Shown: positions 10,353 through 22,831 of the stretch, in pieces
How positions within the stretch are numbered: the stretch's first letter is position 1
Layout: each line of letters begins with the position of its first letter
Origin: Oenanthe sinensis
Lineage: Eukaryota > Streptophyta > Magnoliopsida > Apiales > Apiaceae
Length of the DNA: 64,000 nt
Assembly (NCBI GenBank): GCA_028671895.1
Contig: CM053810.1
Coordinates: 32,467,501-32,531,500, forward strand
Direction of reading: 5' to 3'
Notes under the pieces: generated by a model
The model's database searches: none
What the model was told of the DNA's origin: nothing
What the model saw: the letters and a program-made list of their open reading frames with translations, nothing else
Made by a program: the position numbers and the translations under genes

Positions 10353-10370
10353 ATATCCCCCTATTTGATT
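10353..10370 (-). other. Polypurine tract of G
   Basis: On the minus strand an AAATCAAATAGGGGGATAT run abuts the LTR; this primes plus-strand DNA synthesis. The adjacent plus-strand text reads atatccccctatttg. Confidence 0.8.
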
Positions 10371-13300
10371 TTTAAATTAAGCAAGCAAATCCCATAGAGA
10401 GGACAACTCAACTAACAACTAGAAAAATTAATCGTCCGAGATTGTAAATAATGCTACTGATTTTTCTGGATCAGATTATGCATTTCCAGAATTCTTTTGT
10501 GACTGAAACGAAAGATGTTTGTTCCTCTGACGATGAACTGATATTCAAATTTTATCATCTTCATTTCTGTCTGTTTGAGCTCTCTCCGTTTCAAAATCCT
10601 TCATAGTTTGAACTTAAAGAACTTATCATGAACAGAGCTTCATAAGAATCAATATTCCTGGGTACGTCTTCAATAGAATACTGAACACAGCTCAAATAAT
10701 GTTCTCCCCCTTTGAATGTGATTCTCCTTCTCCCTTTAGATAATCCATGGAATAGTCAATTCTTTTCTGTTCTTCCCACTTGGATTATGAATCCTCTTCT
10801 GACAACTCCTTTCAAGTATATGATACAGTTTCTTGATTCTCCCATATTTCTGTTGTTTCCCCTCAAGATCAGAAGATAAGATTTTCTTTTTCTTGTCTAA
10901 AATCTCCCCCTAAGGATACAAACCCCCTTTTTTTAAGAATCTTCCCTTAGGTTCCAGGATGCGAACCCCTTTAGGATATTAACTTTTCCGAAGGTTACGA
11001 AGATAAGACTTTATTAACTTCTCCTTTTTCTTACTATAACTTCTCCCCCTTAGTTGAGGAATCCTCCAATGGCCCACTTTTGAATGGTTTGTCTTCCAAA
11101 GAAGGTGCTAGTCTGTCATTGATTGGGAAAATATAGTTGCTTTTCTTTCAGAAGTAGCAAGTAGCAAGGGTAAGTGTTTGGTCTATGGTTTCCTCACTTC
11201 TACTACGTTCTGTTTGTGTTTACACTCAAGTGTCGAGCACTTAGAAGTGTTTCACTCTTTCTCTCCCTATCTCTCACTCAAGTGTATCTCTCCCTCACTT
11301 TCACTTAAGTGTTTCTCTCTCTCACTTTCACTTTGCATTTCAAATATAGCCTTCTGTACCTGCAAGTGAAATCCGTCAATTCATTCATATTCTCATCACC
11401 TGATTCATCAATATGAACTGAATCACTATCAAGTGGAGAATTGCCTCATTGAGATGTTTTTGATCTATCATGCAAAAGCACTGTCTCAGCACCAGACTCA
11501 ATAGCTTTTGCTAAATCACTGTCTAGTGGAGCCTCACCTCTTTGAGATGGGTTATCCCAAGATTTTAAAATCTGTTAGGGAATCATGCCTTGTTCTATCA
11601 AGGAGTTGCCTCACACCTTCTCCGTAAACGGGAGGTGGACATTCCTTTTCAGGATCTGGAAATGTTCCTTCCAGGAGGGGCGACGTAGTAGACAATGTAA
11701 TGAATGGCAAATTAGAGTCTACGTTTCCCTCGTAACCCTATGACAGGAATTTTGTATAAAATACCCTACTTGACTCATCCGAAGAATTTTTGTCAAGCAG
11801 TTGCCTCTCAAGCCCAGATAAATCTGAACAAGAGATCTCCCTTTCGGGATGCAGAAGATTAACTTCTGTTTGAGTTAGATACTTGGACAATATAATGTAT
11901 GGCTAGAGTCCGTATCTCCTCTGAATGTTTATACCTCTCTCTGTGCACGCCTTGCAATGTGTACTTAGAATTTATCTGTTTAGGCTTACCATCAGCGTGA
12001 GTGCCAGTGGTGTGCTTGACTCATTACAAGATGCTCTGGCTGACGAGCGAATTTTAATGGACTCATCCTGTTGAGAGAATGATTCCAGAGACAGTTTTAT
12101 TGCCTTTTCAGCTCTGCATCCTTTTGAGAAGATGCAGATGAGCTTACAGTTACCTCAGTTATATATTACTTTACTTCTCTGGAGGTAGAGCTGTGGGTGC
12201 ACTTCCGACTTCATCCTTATTTGCTGCATCAAGTGCAGTTTCTCCCTTATCAACCTCTAACTAACATAAGTTCCTTATATCTCCAAGGGTTAATATATGG
12301 AAGTGAACGAATCAGTGTTTGGTATTATGGCCTGGGTAAGAGATTGATGGGTTTTCAACCTCTTGGCCAACTTCTGTAGCCACTGGGGGCTAAATGGATA
12401 AAATCAATTAAATAAGATAAAACGAAATAATCACTTTAACATTCCAAAACATATTTTTCATCTCAAGGAGGAGGAAAAATATAAGAAGGAATGGTAAACG
12501 ATTGCATTTTAGCACTTTTAATAAAAGAGTTTTGTCGGTTCTAAAGATTTATCATTTAAGAGCGTGACACCAATAGAAATTTTCTTTAAGATACTTATCC
12601 CATAGTAAAACGTGGGAGTATCAGAGAAAAATTTTATCCCTTATGAATTTCTTATAAGGCAAACTTCCCATAATAAAATGCGGGAATTTATACCAAAGAA
12701 GAAATTTAACTCTTCTACCAAATTATATCTTAATAAAATGACTCTTTTCCTTTAAAACCTAAGTACTGTAAGTTTTGAAAATAGTTTTGCAAAATATCCT
12801 TATCAGATGGAGGACTATGATTTTCCGACTCATAATGCAATTATGATTTACATCATTTTCGTCCACATGATAGTATCCCCGACTTAAAATAAAAAAATGA
12901 CAATTGGGGTGAATGAATGCTTAACAGTACAGTACAAGGCCTTCAAAGCAACAACCACTGTTTAGGTACTATGAATCAATGTGAAACATACATTGAAACA
13001 AGTGTTTGAAAACAAGTCATTTTACAAGTGATTGATGCCTCGAAGTTAAAACAAATTTTCAAAAGAGAGAAAAAGCTTTTAAAGATAAGACTTTTAAAAC
13101 TAGCTTTTGGGAGATGATAAAATGTTTCGAGATAAAAGAAAGATTATCCTCAAGAAAAGTTTGATTCACACCCTAGGATTGGGAAGATAAAGTAGGGCTG
13201 TAAATCAAATGATTTTCAAAAGAGAAGTTTTGAAAAAGAGTTTTGAAGTTTTCTTATCTAAGACTGATAGAAAGTGAATGTATCTTTGAATAAAACATTT

Positions 13301-14289
13301 TGAAAAAGAAATAGACAAAAATTTCTTTTAAATACATTCAGGAATCAGTCAAAGAAAGAAAACTAAATATATTAATACTAACGGCTTTTTCAAAAACCAA
13401 TTTTTACTTAGAATAAAGACTAAGCAAATCCATTAGTATCAATATATCATAATTATTTTGTAATAAAATATTATTCAATTATCACAGAGTAATAAAAGAT
13501 AATAATTATACTACAAAAAATTATGCTTCTAATATTTTATCAAATCAAAATTATGAAATTAATAAACATTGAATTGCTTCAATCCATAATTTTAATAAGA
13601 TAAAATAAATTCGCTAAATACTAAAATATTCATAAGATTGAATATTAGCATCTAACTTCCTACACTATATCTAATAATTGTCACTCTAGCATATTACAAT
13701 TATACTCATAACAATTATTATTGATATATGTAAGCTCGAGAAAATAGTTGAATAAAAATTCACAAGTCCTATAAATATTGACATTTAATACTTGTGATCC
13801 TAATTACAACTCCTCGCAATTAAAATCAAATTTAGAAATATTTCTAAGTATATAAAATATTGAGAATTTTATACACATAACTTAGAAAATACTTCGTCTT
13901 CCAATATTAGTGAGTTTTGAAATATGCATTAATTACTTAGAACAGAAATTCTAAATACAGTCACTAATATCAAAAATATCACAATTATTTATAACAAAAT
14001 ATTTAAGAATATCAGAGAAAAATATCAGAGCAATTAAGCAAGACATCTTGACTAATACTCATCAAATATTTAACATGCAAATAATTATTCTTCTAACTTA
14101 TGCTAAATAATTTAACTACCACTTATGTATATTGCATTGTAAACATGATAATTAAACTAGTAGCAATAAGCATGAGGAACTGGATTTAAAATAAATTCAC
14201 AAGTCCTTTAAATATGGAAATTTAATACTTGTGAACTCATTCGAGACTTCATTGCAGATGGGATTTTCAACAAATATGCAAATAAATAA
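10371..14289 (-). other. 3' region of G between RNase H and polypurine tract, decayed
   Basis: About 3.9 kb with no convincing frame. At 11,380-12,380 the minus strand still looks like decayed coding sequence, with a repeated peptide of the form SQRGEAPLDSD / SQ-GNSPLDSD, perhaps a remnant post-pol ORF. At 11,220-11,340 there is a cluster of cacttaagtg-like palindromes in TC-rich sequence. From 12,400 to 14,289 it is AT-rich with nothing I recognise. Confidence 0.5.
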
Positions 14290-14620
14290 TATCCCAAATT
14301 CACTAACCAACTTAGACAAAATGAATTCATCGAGTTGTTCAGTAAATATCTGCAAGTTATTCTATTTAGGACAATCTCGAAAGAAATGATACATGGTGTC
14401 CATGAGCTTGTTCCTTAAGTGGTGTGAAGAGATTAACAGAGTTGCTGGAAATTGACAGCTTCTAGGAATGACTTCCCTGTCTTTCTTACAACCTGCATTA
14501 TCTATATCTATATAGCCAATTAGGTTAAACCCAGTATCTTTAGGGTACCTGATTCTCAGAATTGGTAATCCCCTAAGATAACTAACAATTCATAACTTAG
14601 CTATAAGATAAGATTCTCTA
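14290..14620 (-). pseudogene. pol: Copia RNase H remnant (G)
   Basis: Minus-strand translation shows YPKDTGFNLIGYID then AGCKKD (near 14,590-14,500), the N-terminal strand of copia RNase H, and after a gap MYHFFRDC and IFTEQLDEFILSKLVSEFG (near 14,400-14,290), its end. The middle, with the catalytic SAEAEY segment, has been lost or scrambled. Confidence 0.65.
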
Positions 14621-15149
14621 GTATCCACTTGGAAACTTGCACATAGGCATACCGAGAATAAAATATATGGTCTTTATGCACTTGAATAAGTAATGAGCTG
14701 ATTACCTCTATAGCTTGTCACTTCAGTTCATATACCTGATTTGCACTGATCAAGCTTAGTGGTCTGTTGACAAGAAGTCTTGGCAGGTCTAGAATCTTCT
14801 AAATTGCGCATCTTCAAAAGATCTTTGACTTACTTTAATTGCCATCATTATTTCGAATTACTTGTAATCCAGAAAGAATGGAAACTCTTCCAACATGCTC
14901 ATGTTGTACCTACTCTGCATTAACTTAGCAAATATCTCTTGCCAAATTTTCATTAGTAGACCCACATATAATATGATCATGGTATACTTGCACATATATT
15001 ACATTGTGTGTGCCATGTATTCTAGAGAGATATATGTGTATAACTACTCTAATATAAAATCATTTTCAAATAATTAGTAGTTAGAGTGTCATACCATGTC
15101 CTTGATGATTTGCTTGAATCCCTATCTCTGTTAGGTCCTCATCTTGTTA

Positions 15150-15480
15150 GGCCCAATTGTTAGGTCCTAAGAGGATCAAGTCTCGTCTATGTTGCTTGCT
15201 GTTAGATCTTGAAAGTCCCGAAGATTCTGTTTCCATCATCGTCGATACCTTCTACTTTATAGTAACCTGTAGCAACCAGTTTGGCTTTGTCCCTCATAAC
15301 AATGCCAATTATCTTCCAGTCTCTGAGAACCCTTACTGTACCAATTTCAGCTTCGACGTTAGTGGTCTGGGTTCCAGCTTCAGTAGTTTCTGCCTTCGAA
15401 CTGATTGAGATCATCTTGCATTTGCAATCACCCAATCTGGATCAATCAGTGCATCTTCACTATTCTTTGGGATACCAATT
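15150..15480 (-). pseudogene. pol: Copia reverse transcriptase N-terminal remnant (G)
   Basis: The minus-strand frame at 15,435-15,202 carries RVLRDWK then KAKLVATGYYKVEGIDDD, matching the copia RT opening KARLVAQGYSQVEGIDYDE. The palm region with YVDD was not found between here and RNase H (14,621-15,150), where sequence is AT-rich and broken, so most of RT appears deleted or unrecognisable. Confidence 0.7.
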
Positions 15481-15639
15481 GTTGATTGTTGGGTCCCGAA
15501 AAATATATGTGTTCATTTTGATTAGCACTTCTAGCCTTTACTCAAAATCCGGATCCCTAAGAACTAGACTCTAGGAATGACTTTGACTTCAAACCCTTTG
15601 TCTCGGCAGATATGTTCTTGATGTATTCCTTTGATCTTC

Positions 15640-16720
15640 ATTGTGTTGAGTATGACTAGTAGATCCTTTTTTTATTATTTGCTCCCCCTGAGTTGCTGCT
15701 AGGATGTGTTGAGGATCCTTCACCTTTTTCAGTGGATTCTGTTAAATTCCACGAGTTTTGTAGTTTCACTACAAATTCCACTAATAGGATCTGAATCATC
15801 ATCATTATCATTGATTCATTTTGCAACCTCAGTTTCATCATCAGTATCTGAATTTGACTATGACGGATGTCATACTTCAAAGATTCAGAATTGTCTTTCA
15901 TTTGAATGCTTGGGAGCTTGGTGTTGTTGAACGATACATTCAGACTTTTAATCACTTATGAGTAGCCGAGGAGAATTGTTCCATGAGCCTTAACTTCTTG
16001 CCAAGATACTCAATTATATCTTCAATAAATAACAATTTCCTCCAAACACACGAAAGAGCTTCAATGTTTGCTTCTGGTTGGCCATTAACTCATATGATGT
16101 ATTTTCACGATCTTATTGATTAAAGCAGCATGCTGTGTTAATTGCTTCAGCTTCAAAGTACCTTTTTCAGTACAGAATTCATTTAGAACTTCATTCGCGA
16201 AATTCAGTTCCATTATCTGACTTCAAAGTTCTCACAACTTACTTTGCTTCCAACTTGATCTTCCTTAAGTGATAATCACCATCTGTGACATTTTGTCTGT
16301 TGAATGCATGAACATCACCAACTTGTAATTAGGGTTGTCATCAATCACCACTAAGCATATTTCTTTCATGCTATAATTTGCTCCAGTGTGATGTTTTCAT
16401 TGACTTCCCTATTTAACATACTTCAAAATGTCCTTCTAGATAGAATTCCATATGAAGCAGTCCTCTCACCAATTTCATCTTTATATGAGAATCCATCGTC
16501 TTGATCAACAAGTGTGAGAGCATCTTATGCCATAGCTAACTCTTTACTGATGAAGCTTTACTGAAAAGTTCACTTCACCTTTGCATACAAAATCCATGTC
16601 AGCTACGAACAAACTTCCTCACTCTCAGTTTGAGTGAGCTTCCAACCTTCTTGTTTGAGATCAAACACTTTTCCTTTTCAATGCTCTTCCAGAAAACCCT
16701 TTATTAAGAATTCTCTAGTG
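15640..16720 (-). pseudogene. pol: Copia integrase and integrase-RT linker remnant (G)
   Basis: Reading the minus strand from 16,550 leftward gives a pre-integrase block (SHLLIKTMDSHIKMKLVRGL), then broken core sequence. Near 15,955-15,830 the linker typical of copia follows (SLNVSFNNTKLPSIQ, then acidic EVAN-type residues). The DDE catalytic residues cannot be placed because of frameshifts. Confidence 0.6.
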
Positions 16721-16899
16721 CCCTGTAGATAGTGCTTAATTCTTTCCACAAGAAAGATGCTTCCACTGATGACAGTTCTTAAATCATGATAGCCATATCC
16801 CTTGTACATCCTTTGCTGTCATCTCCAAAGGTTACCATCGGGGAGGCCTTCTCAACCAACTGTGATGTCAGAGCTTTAATCTATGTCTTTTGTTACATA

Positions 16900-17650
16900 C
16901 TCGGCAATCACAAATGATTAAGCTTCTTGGTACTCAATTTTAATTGAGTCCAGATGGGTTAGAGATATTATCAGAGGTAACAACAGCTTCAATATGCATA
17001 AAAGCACATGGATAGAAGAACTAACAAATTAATTACTAATTCTGTCTAATCCATTTATGTTGTTGTCTAACATTTTTAACTATCTCTAATTACCTAAGTC
17101 AGTTTTAGATTGATCTTCGAATCTACAAATGTTACTGACTACTTAGATAATTCTACCATATTTTATTATTATATCCCTAACAAGCAATACATGATATGAT
17201 ATGACATTTAAGTGCAACTATGTGAGTAGGAGCAAATCATGTGAAAATAAGAACATAAACAATTTTAAGAATATGCAGAATATTTGAATAAAACATTATA
17301 AGCAATATCAAATTCCACATATACTTATCAAGTCATTTATCACAGTAAGAGCAAATATAAAATATCTGATCTATGACCTGTTTGTCTATTTAGTAATTTT
17401 CACAACATTAGCAGAGGTATTAAATCACAGAAGATTTAACTCAAGTTCCAGCAAATATTTAGGGATACACCTAACCGTCTAGAACACCCTATCTAATTCT
17501 AGATATTCATTTTACTGCATATAAAATCAAGTATGAAATGTACTTATTAAACTCATGAATCCTAGCATGCAATCTTATTCTTAGCAATCAATTAAATATT
17601 TAAGTCCTAAGATGCTAACATGCTGTCATGAATATAATACATTTCAAAAT
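16900..17650. other. AT-rich interval inside G, nothing recognised
   Basis: Lies where protease would be expected. I see no frame, protease motif or repeat structure. Confidence 0.4.
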
Positions 17651-18700
17651 TTAATAAACATACAGTTCTGAATTAGATAAATGTATACTAGTTAGAATGT
17701 GTACCTGTGAAGTGCTTAGTGATTCATCTCCAGTGTTGGTCATTGATGCCAGATGTCCATTTGGTTCATCACTGTCACTGATAGAATCATCCTTGCATTT
17801 AACTTCATCAACAAATGCTTTCCCTTGCTGCATCCTTACTAATGCTTGAGATTCCTGCTACAACCCAACATAGTGTCTGTCATCTTTTGCTTGTACAGGC
17901 TTCTTCAAACTATGTAGCAAACCCCTGATCTTGTCTTTCAAATATAAACTATCCCTGTCTTGCAACCGTCTCTTGAACTATACTTGAAAATCACCTTTAC
18001 GGAATCTATAGGTAATGACCTTAGATTAAGAATTTGGATTCCGTCTGAATCTGATGTCACTGAACTTCCAGTTGCCCTGCAGGCTTGACTTGCAGTCCAG
18101 TTCTCAGGTTATTCCAAAGTGTAAGATATAACACCTTGACCATTACCTTGAGCTACAACATCTTCAATTCAGCTTCTCGGATCATTTTGTTTCTGTTCAG
18201 AGGTTCTCAACCTTGACTTCAAACAAATTTTGTTCCTAGGTCACAAATACAGTGGATATGCTAACAACCTGTTTTACCAAATATTATCTTCTTCAGCTCT
18301 TGTTCTAGTTCATAGGCCTTCAGCACATACAGGTCTTTTACAGACAATGTGGTTGTGTCCTAAAATCCCTGTTGGTTGTATCCTGTGTTCCAGATGATCT
18401 GCAGTGTTAGCACGAACTTCTTGTAGTCTCCCTGTAGAATAATCTTTAAGGCTTGTACTGAGATTCCAAGTTGTCCAGTCTGTTCTCCTTCACTACTTCA
18501 AACCTCTCAGATTTTTCATCCAAAAATGTAACTCAAATTAACCAAAAACTGTACCCAAATTAATCTCTTCTTTTGCAGCTTCCAAAATATTAGTGGAATC
18601 CTATGGAGTAAATCTCTGAGGAAATTAATACCACAACTTCTTCAGCCTGTTCCAGAATAAATATCATTGGATAACCTTCAATCAATTTTTGTTGTCTTCA
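17651..18700 (-). pseudogene. gag: Copia gag remnant (G)
   Basis: On the minus strand TTLSVKDLYVLKAYELEQELKK near 18,360-18,280 is the copia Gag motif at the end of the capsid-like domain. The 60-codon frame at 17,833-17,651 (AFVDEVKCKDDSISDSDEP) matches the acidic segment after the zinc knuckle. Stops interrupt the rest. Confidence 0.6.
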
Positions 18701-19644
18701 ATACCCGGAAAAATCTTCATCTACAAACCCTTGAGCACCCTCGAATTAATATTTAAGAAAAATTTAGATTTACAGAATTTTAATTTTCTTAGAAAATAAA
18801 TTAATCAAAAATAAAAATATACAACAAATTAATTTTCAAGAATTTTGAATTTTCTTAAAAATTAAAATATCGTAAATTAATATTTAAGAAAAATTTTAGT
18901 TTTCAAGAATTTTAAATTTTCTGAAAAAATAAATAAATCTAAAATAAAAATTAAAGGGTACAAAACTTGAGGGCCAAACTACATTTTAGTGTTAGTGGCG
19001 CCTGAATATTTTGTGGCGCCTGTACAGTGGAGTCCCTGTACAGGCGCAATAAACATTAACAGATCCATGTTTGTGGCGCCTCTCCTCGGGAAAGCCCTGT
19101 ACCAGCGCAACAAAACAACGAAACAAAAAAAATTTCTAAGGCATTGAAATCTTGTTGCGCTGCGCGTGGTCTTATTGAATTGCTGGTCACTAGCTTCGCG
19201 CGTGTGGTAACATCTCTTATATCTGCTTTGAGTTGGCCGAGCTAGTTGCCTTTAAAAAATGGACCACCAAAGAAATGTTTAATAAATATAAATTGTAAAC
19301 TTTATTTAATTTATTAAATAAACTAATTAAAATTTATAATATAAACTTATAAAAGTTTATAATTAAATTTTATAAAAGTTTATAAAATAAATTTAACATT
19401 AACTTTATAAAATAAACTTATTAAAATTTATAATATAAACTAATAAAAGTTTATAAAACAAAATTTATAAAAGTTTATAAAATAAACCAATTAAATTTAT
19501 AATATAAACTAATAAAAGTTTATAATATAAACTTATTAAAAGTTTATAATTAAACTTATTTAACAATGTCTCTTTTTGAGTAAGCAGCTTGGGCTTGATG
19601 AGCTTCACTGGGTTACGGATCCTGATTTGTATATCAATCAGCGA
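18701..19644 (-). other. Leader (5' untranslated region) of G
   Basis: Very AT-rich, with many taaaagtttataa-like direct repeats at 19,290-19,560. A GGCGCC-word cluster with a second hairpin, cctgtacag and ctgtacagg, lies at 18,995-19,165. Confidence 0.6.
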
Positions 19645-19658
19645 GCTCTGATACCAAT
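19645..19658 (-). other. Primer-binding site of G (tRNA-Met initiator)
   Basis: Plus strand gctctgataccaat, complement of the usual TTGGTATCAGAGC, directly inside the right LTR. Confidence 0.9.
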
Positions 19659-21505
19659 TGTTGGGTCCCGAAGTATCGTAGAAGGGGGGTTGAATACGAT
19701 ACTCACAATAATTGGAATTCTTTTCGTGAATTTGCGGATAAATAAATTATTGCTTCAGAGTGGGTTTGGTCATTTGTAGTGTTTAGGTGACTGCCTACTA
19801 ATTTTCTGTGTTTATGAATAAACATTAAAGTTCTAGAAAATTAGCAAGTAATTAAATGAGACAAGTTTCCGGGAATATATCTTTCGTATATAAACCCAGA
19901 GGGGTGCTACACCCAGTTAAAAATATAACTGGCTTCCAAAGAACAATTTAGTTCTTTGCTACTAACACAAAAATATAGGGCTCAGTTCCTATACAAATAA
20001 ATCTAAATTAGTACAAGGAAAAACTGAGTCCGTAGGGAGTGATATCTAGGAGCCCTGAATATTTTTCGTTTAAGAACCGGGTCCTAATATCTGACCAGGA
20101 GCAAGGTATGGGTGTGTATAAAATGTATCTTCTTGCTCCGGCCATGGCAGTAGCTCTCTACATTTTTGTGTTGTTGGAGAAGACGACTCTTCAATTTAAT
20201 TGGTGTAGGCTTTAAATCAAATAAAGTTGACTGCTTGAATTTGATTGGCTGAGGGATGAGTGGGTCCAAGAAATATTTGTTGCGCCTGAATATTTTGTGG
20301 CGCCTTAATTCTTTGTTGCGCCTGTAGAGTGAATCCCCTGTGTAAATTAAAGTGGCTCCATTTACTTAGAATTTGCTGAATCCATTTTTTTGTTACGCCT
20401 ACACAAGGGGACACCCTGTGTAGGCGCCATTAAAGTCTGAAATGAATTGTGATGTTTGTGAAGTTTGTGGCGCGTGTAATACTTTGTGGCGCTTCACTAT
20501 TCACATGGTCAAAGTGCAGTTTAGTCACTGCACTTTGACCTCCTTCTCATTCCTTGATTGAAGTTTACCAACTTCCATTTCTTGTATCAAAGTCTTGCCA
20601 CATTACACCCTGTACCTTGAGATGTTTCTGTTCTTCGACTGTAGTTCAAAAACTTTCACTTTTCGTACCAAGGTTGTGACACTTTGCACCCTGCACCCTT
20701 TGAGCTATTTAGCTGTTTAGCTATTTAGCTGTTTGACTATTAGCTGTTTGGCTGTTTGACTGTAGCCTTTACAAATCACTTTTTCGTACTTTAATAAATA
20801 ATCGTTCTTTCCAAGTACGTTCTTCAACTTAACAATTCTTCTGTAGTTAATACTCAGATTCCTTTCACAAACTGCTGATGCCTAGTGCAATTGGTCTGGT
20901 TCACAGACGACTAACTTTGATCCAGGTCTTCGTATTATAGCTTTACTTGCATTGTTAAATTTGCAGCAACTTCATTGCTTCGAACACTGACTGTCAATAA
21001 ACACTGTAAGTTCACTGGAATCTTTTCTGGTACTTAGACAACATCTCCATTATTACCACAATCTTGAATACTTCATTCTCTGTTCTTCACTGACGCTTGA
21101 ACATTTAAATGAACTTCTTTCAATGACTATAACTCCAAGACTGCAGTTGTCTTCTTTAACATTTGTCTTCACCTTTCTAGATTCCTATTCTTCAAATACT
21201 GTCTATCTTCAATCAATGCTTTTACACTGAAATCTTCTTGTGGCACTTCTATACTGAATCTTTAACACTTCTGAAACCCTGAAAGTTTTTAACCGTTATT
21301 CTTCACTGAGGCATGAACATATTAATGAAGTTCTTTCAGTGACCTGTAGTAGACTTCAAAACTTCTTCTAATGTCTTGATTCACTGTATTTGCCTTGTCT
21401 TCATTTCTTCCTGATTTCTGTGTAGGCGTAGTATCATTTACCTGTCCTGTTCTAGTGTTGAGTTATCACGATTACTATTTATACAGCTTCGTAATCTCAC
21501 CAACA
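19659..21505 (-). repeat. Right LTR (5' LTR) of G
   Basis: 1,847 bp, TGTTGGGT to ACCAACA. See the left LTR for comparison. Confidence 0.92.
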
Positions 21506-21510
21506 TCTAA
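21506..21510. repeat. Right target-site duplication of G (tctaa)
   Basis: Matches 8,528-8,532. Confidence 0.92.
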
Positions 21511-22651
21511 GTCACCCAAAGATGACTTAGAACAGAAAAAGAAAGGTTTAAAGAAGTTTGAAGATAATCTAGAAGCTAGAAGAATTTCTAGGGAAAGAGA
21601 AACTAAATCAATGATTGAGAGGGAAAGGAAAAGAATTGAAGATTTAAATAAAAGCATTGAACTGGTAACTAAGGCAACAAAATCAGGAAACATGGATGAG
21701 TTCATTGCTCAGACAAGAGTGGTAAATGAAAATGCAAAGAAGGCTGCCAAAGAAAGCAATTCAAATGTAGAAGCCTTTCTAATAGATGTTGAATCTCTTA
21801 AAGAGAAGAAGAAGGGAAAAGCAATAATGATAGAAGAAGAAAAAGAAAAGAAGAAGCCCGTTGGCCAGAAGCTTCTTCAAGGAGCCATTTCCTCAGAAAT
21901 TTCAGATGCTGTAAGAAGAGAGAAGGAGAATGAAGAAATTGCAAGGCAAATAGAAATTAAATGAAATATGGAAGAGCAACTAGAAGATCAACCACTAAGG
22001 AAAGGGAGAAAAATAGCCATGGCCAAGAAAAGGACTAGTTCTACTCAAGAAATAATGGTTCAGGAAAATCCTCAAAGTCAACAAGAAGAAATTAAGGAAG
22101 AAGTGATAATTGAAGGTTATGATATGAAAGGGATACCAGTGGTGAATGAAAAAGGGTTGATAGGAGTAAGGACTTACCCTGCAACCTCTAATCAAGAATA
22201 ATCAATGAGGTTGGAATATGAAAATGGAGAAAAGATCACTTACTCGATAAAGGTGATAATGAAGCAAAGCTAGAGTGTCCTGAAGACCATTCTACCTCTA
22301 CTCAATAGAAAGTACAAACTCAATACAACAATTGCTCAGAAAATTCAACACCAAATCAAAAAGCCAAGGAGATCAAAAGTAGAAGCTGAACCTGATTCAC
22401 TCCTTAAGCTATGGAAGTCTTAAGTTAAGAAGGTGGTATTGGAGCCAAAATATGCCATGATTTTTATAGATGTGGAGGGAACCACAAAGTTCTTTGATAT
22501 CTGTAAATATTTGGATAAAATCACAGATGAAGAAACTCACTACCTTATGAGGCAACTTGGAGAGACTGATAGAGATGAAACAATTTTAAGGAGTTCATTT
22601 TTGAGACAACTAAAGAAAAATATTGAGAAAGGAAGAAGAATAATTAATTGA
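21511..22651 (+). pseudogene. Post-pol ORF, C-terminal coiled-coil and tail (element A)
   Basis: Continues the frame broken at 8,532. Positions 21,511-21,961 encode a strongly charged, Glu/Lys/Arg-rich helix of about 150 residues with heptad spacing, ending in a stop at 21,962. Then come 21,968-22,201 (Lys/Arg/Gln-rich, ends YPATSNQ) and 22,433-22,651 (FIDVEGTTKFFDICKYLDKI, then EETHYLMRQLG), which look like the frameshifted remainder of one protein. The ATG of the frame that includes 21,395-21,505 lies in the LTR of G and is not a real start. No membrane segment is visible. Confidence 0.6.
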
Positions 22652-22818
22652 ATCATGAAGATTATGAAGACATTGGAGCATCTTGCAGAAGTTATTCAAC
22701 AAACTGGTACTTCCACAAATTCAAAGTGCTATTTTAATTTCTTTATTCTATCTGAATGAAAATAATTAAGGGTTTTGTTATCATCAAATAAATTTATGCA
22801 TGTTCATGTCACAGACAC

Positions 22819-22831
22819 AAATAGGGGAGAT
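22819..22831 (+). other. Polypurine tract of A
   Basis: aaataggggagat directly before the 3' LTR start TGTTAGG. Confidence 0.8.

Larger units (their letters stand above)
8533..21505 (-). mobile_element. Element G: full-length but decayed copia element, 12,973 bp
   Basis: Two long LTRs (8,533-10,352 and 19,659-21,505) in the same orientation, terminal TG/CA, matched 5-bp duplications, a tRNA-Met primer site inside the right LTR and a polypurine tract inside the left LTR show a complete minus-strand insertion. Interior order from right to left is leader, gag, integrase, RT, RNase H, then about 3.9 kb of 3' sequence. The size, long LTRs and long post-RNase H interval fit the Sirevirus branch. 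No frame longer than about 100 codons survives. The LTRs differ at dozens of positions, so it is considerably older than H. Confidence 0.93.

Noticed and set aside
11178..11369. 63-codon frame rich in Ser, Leu and Cys
   Set aside because: Produced by TC-rich, palindrome-bearing sequence on the strand opposite to the G genes.
19645..19658. tRNA-like gctctgatacca sequences here and at 24,593, 28,762, 36,819 and 62,479
   Set aside because: They are 12-14 nt primer-binding sites complementary to the tRNA 3' end; no cloverleaf surrounds them.
21395..21505. N-terminal 37 codons of the frame running 21,395-21,961, with a signal-like hydrophobic start
   Set aside because: This part is the LTR of G. 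The real frame comes from 8,532 and continues at 21,511.
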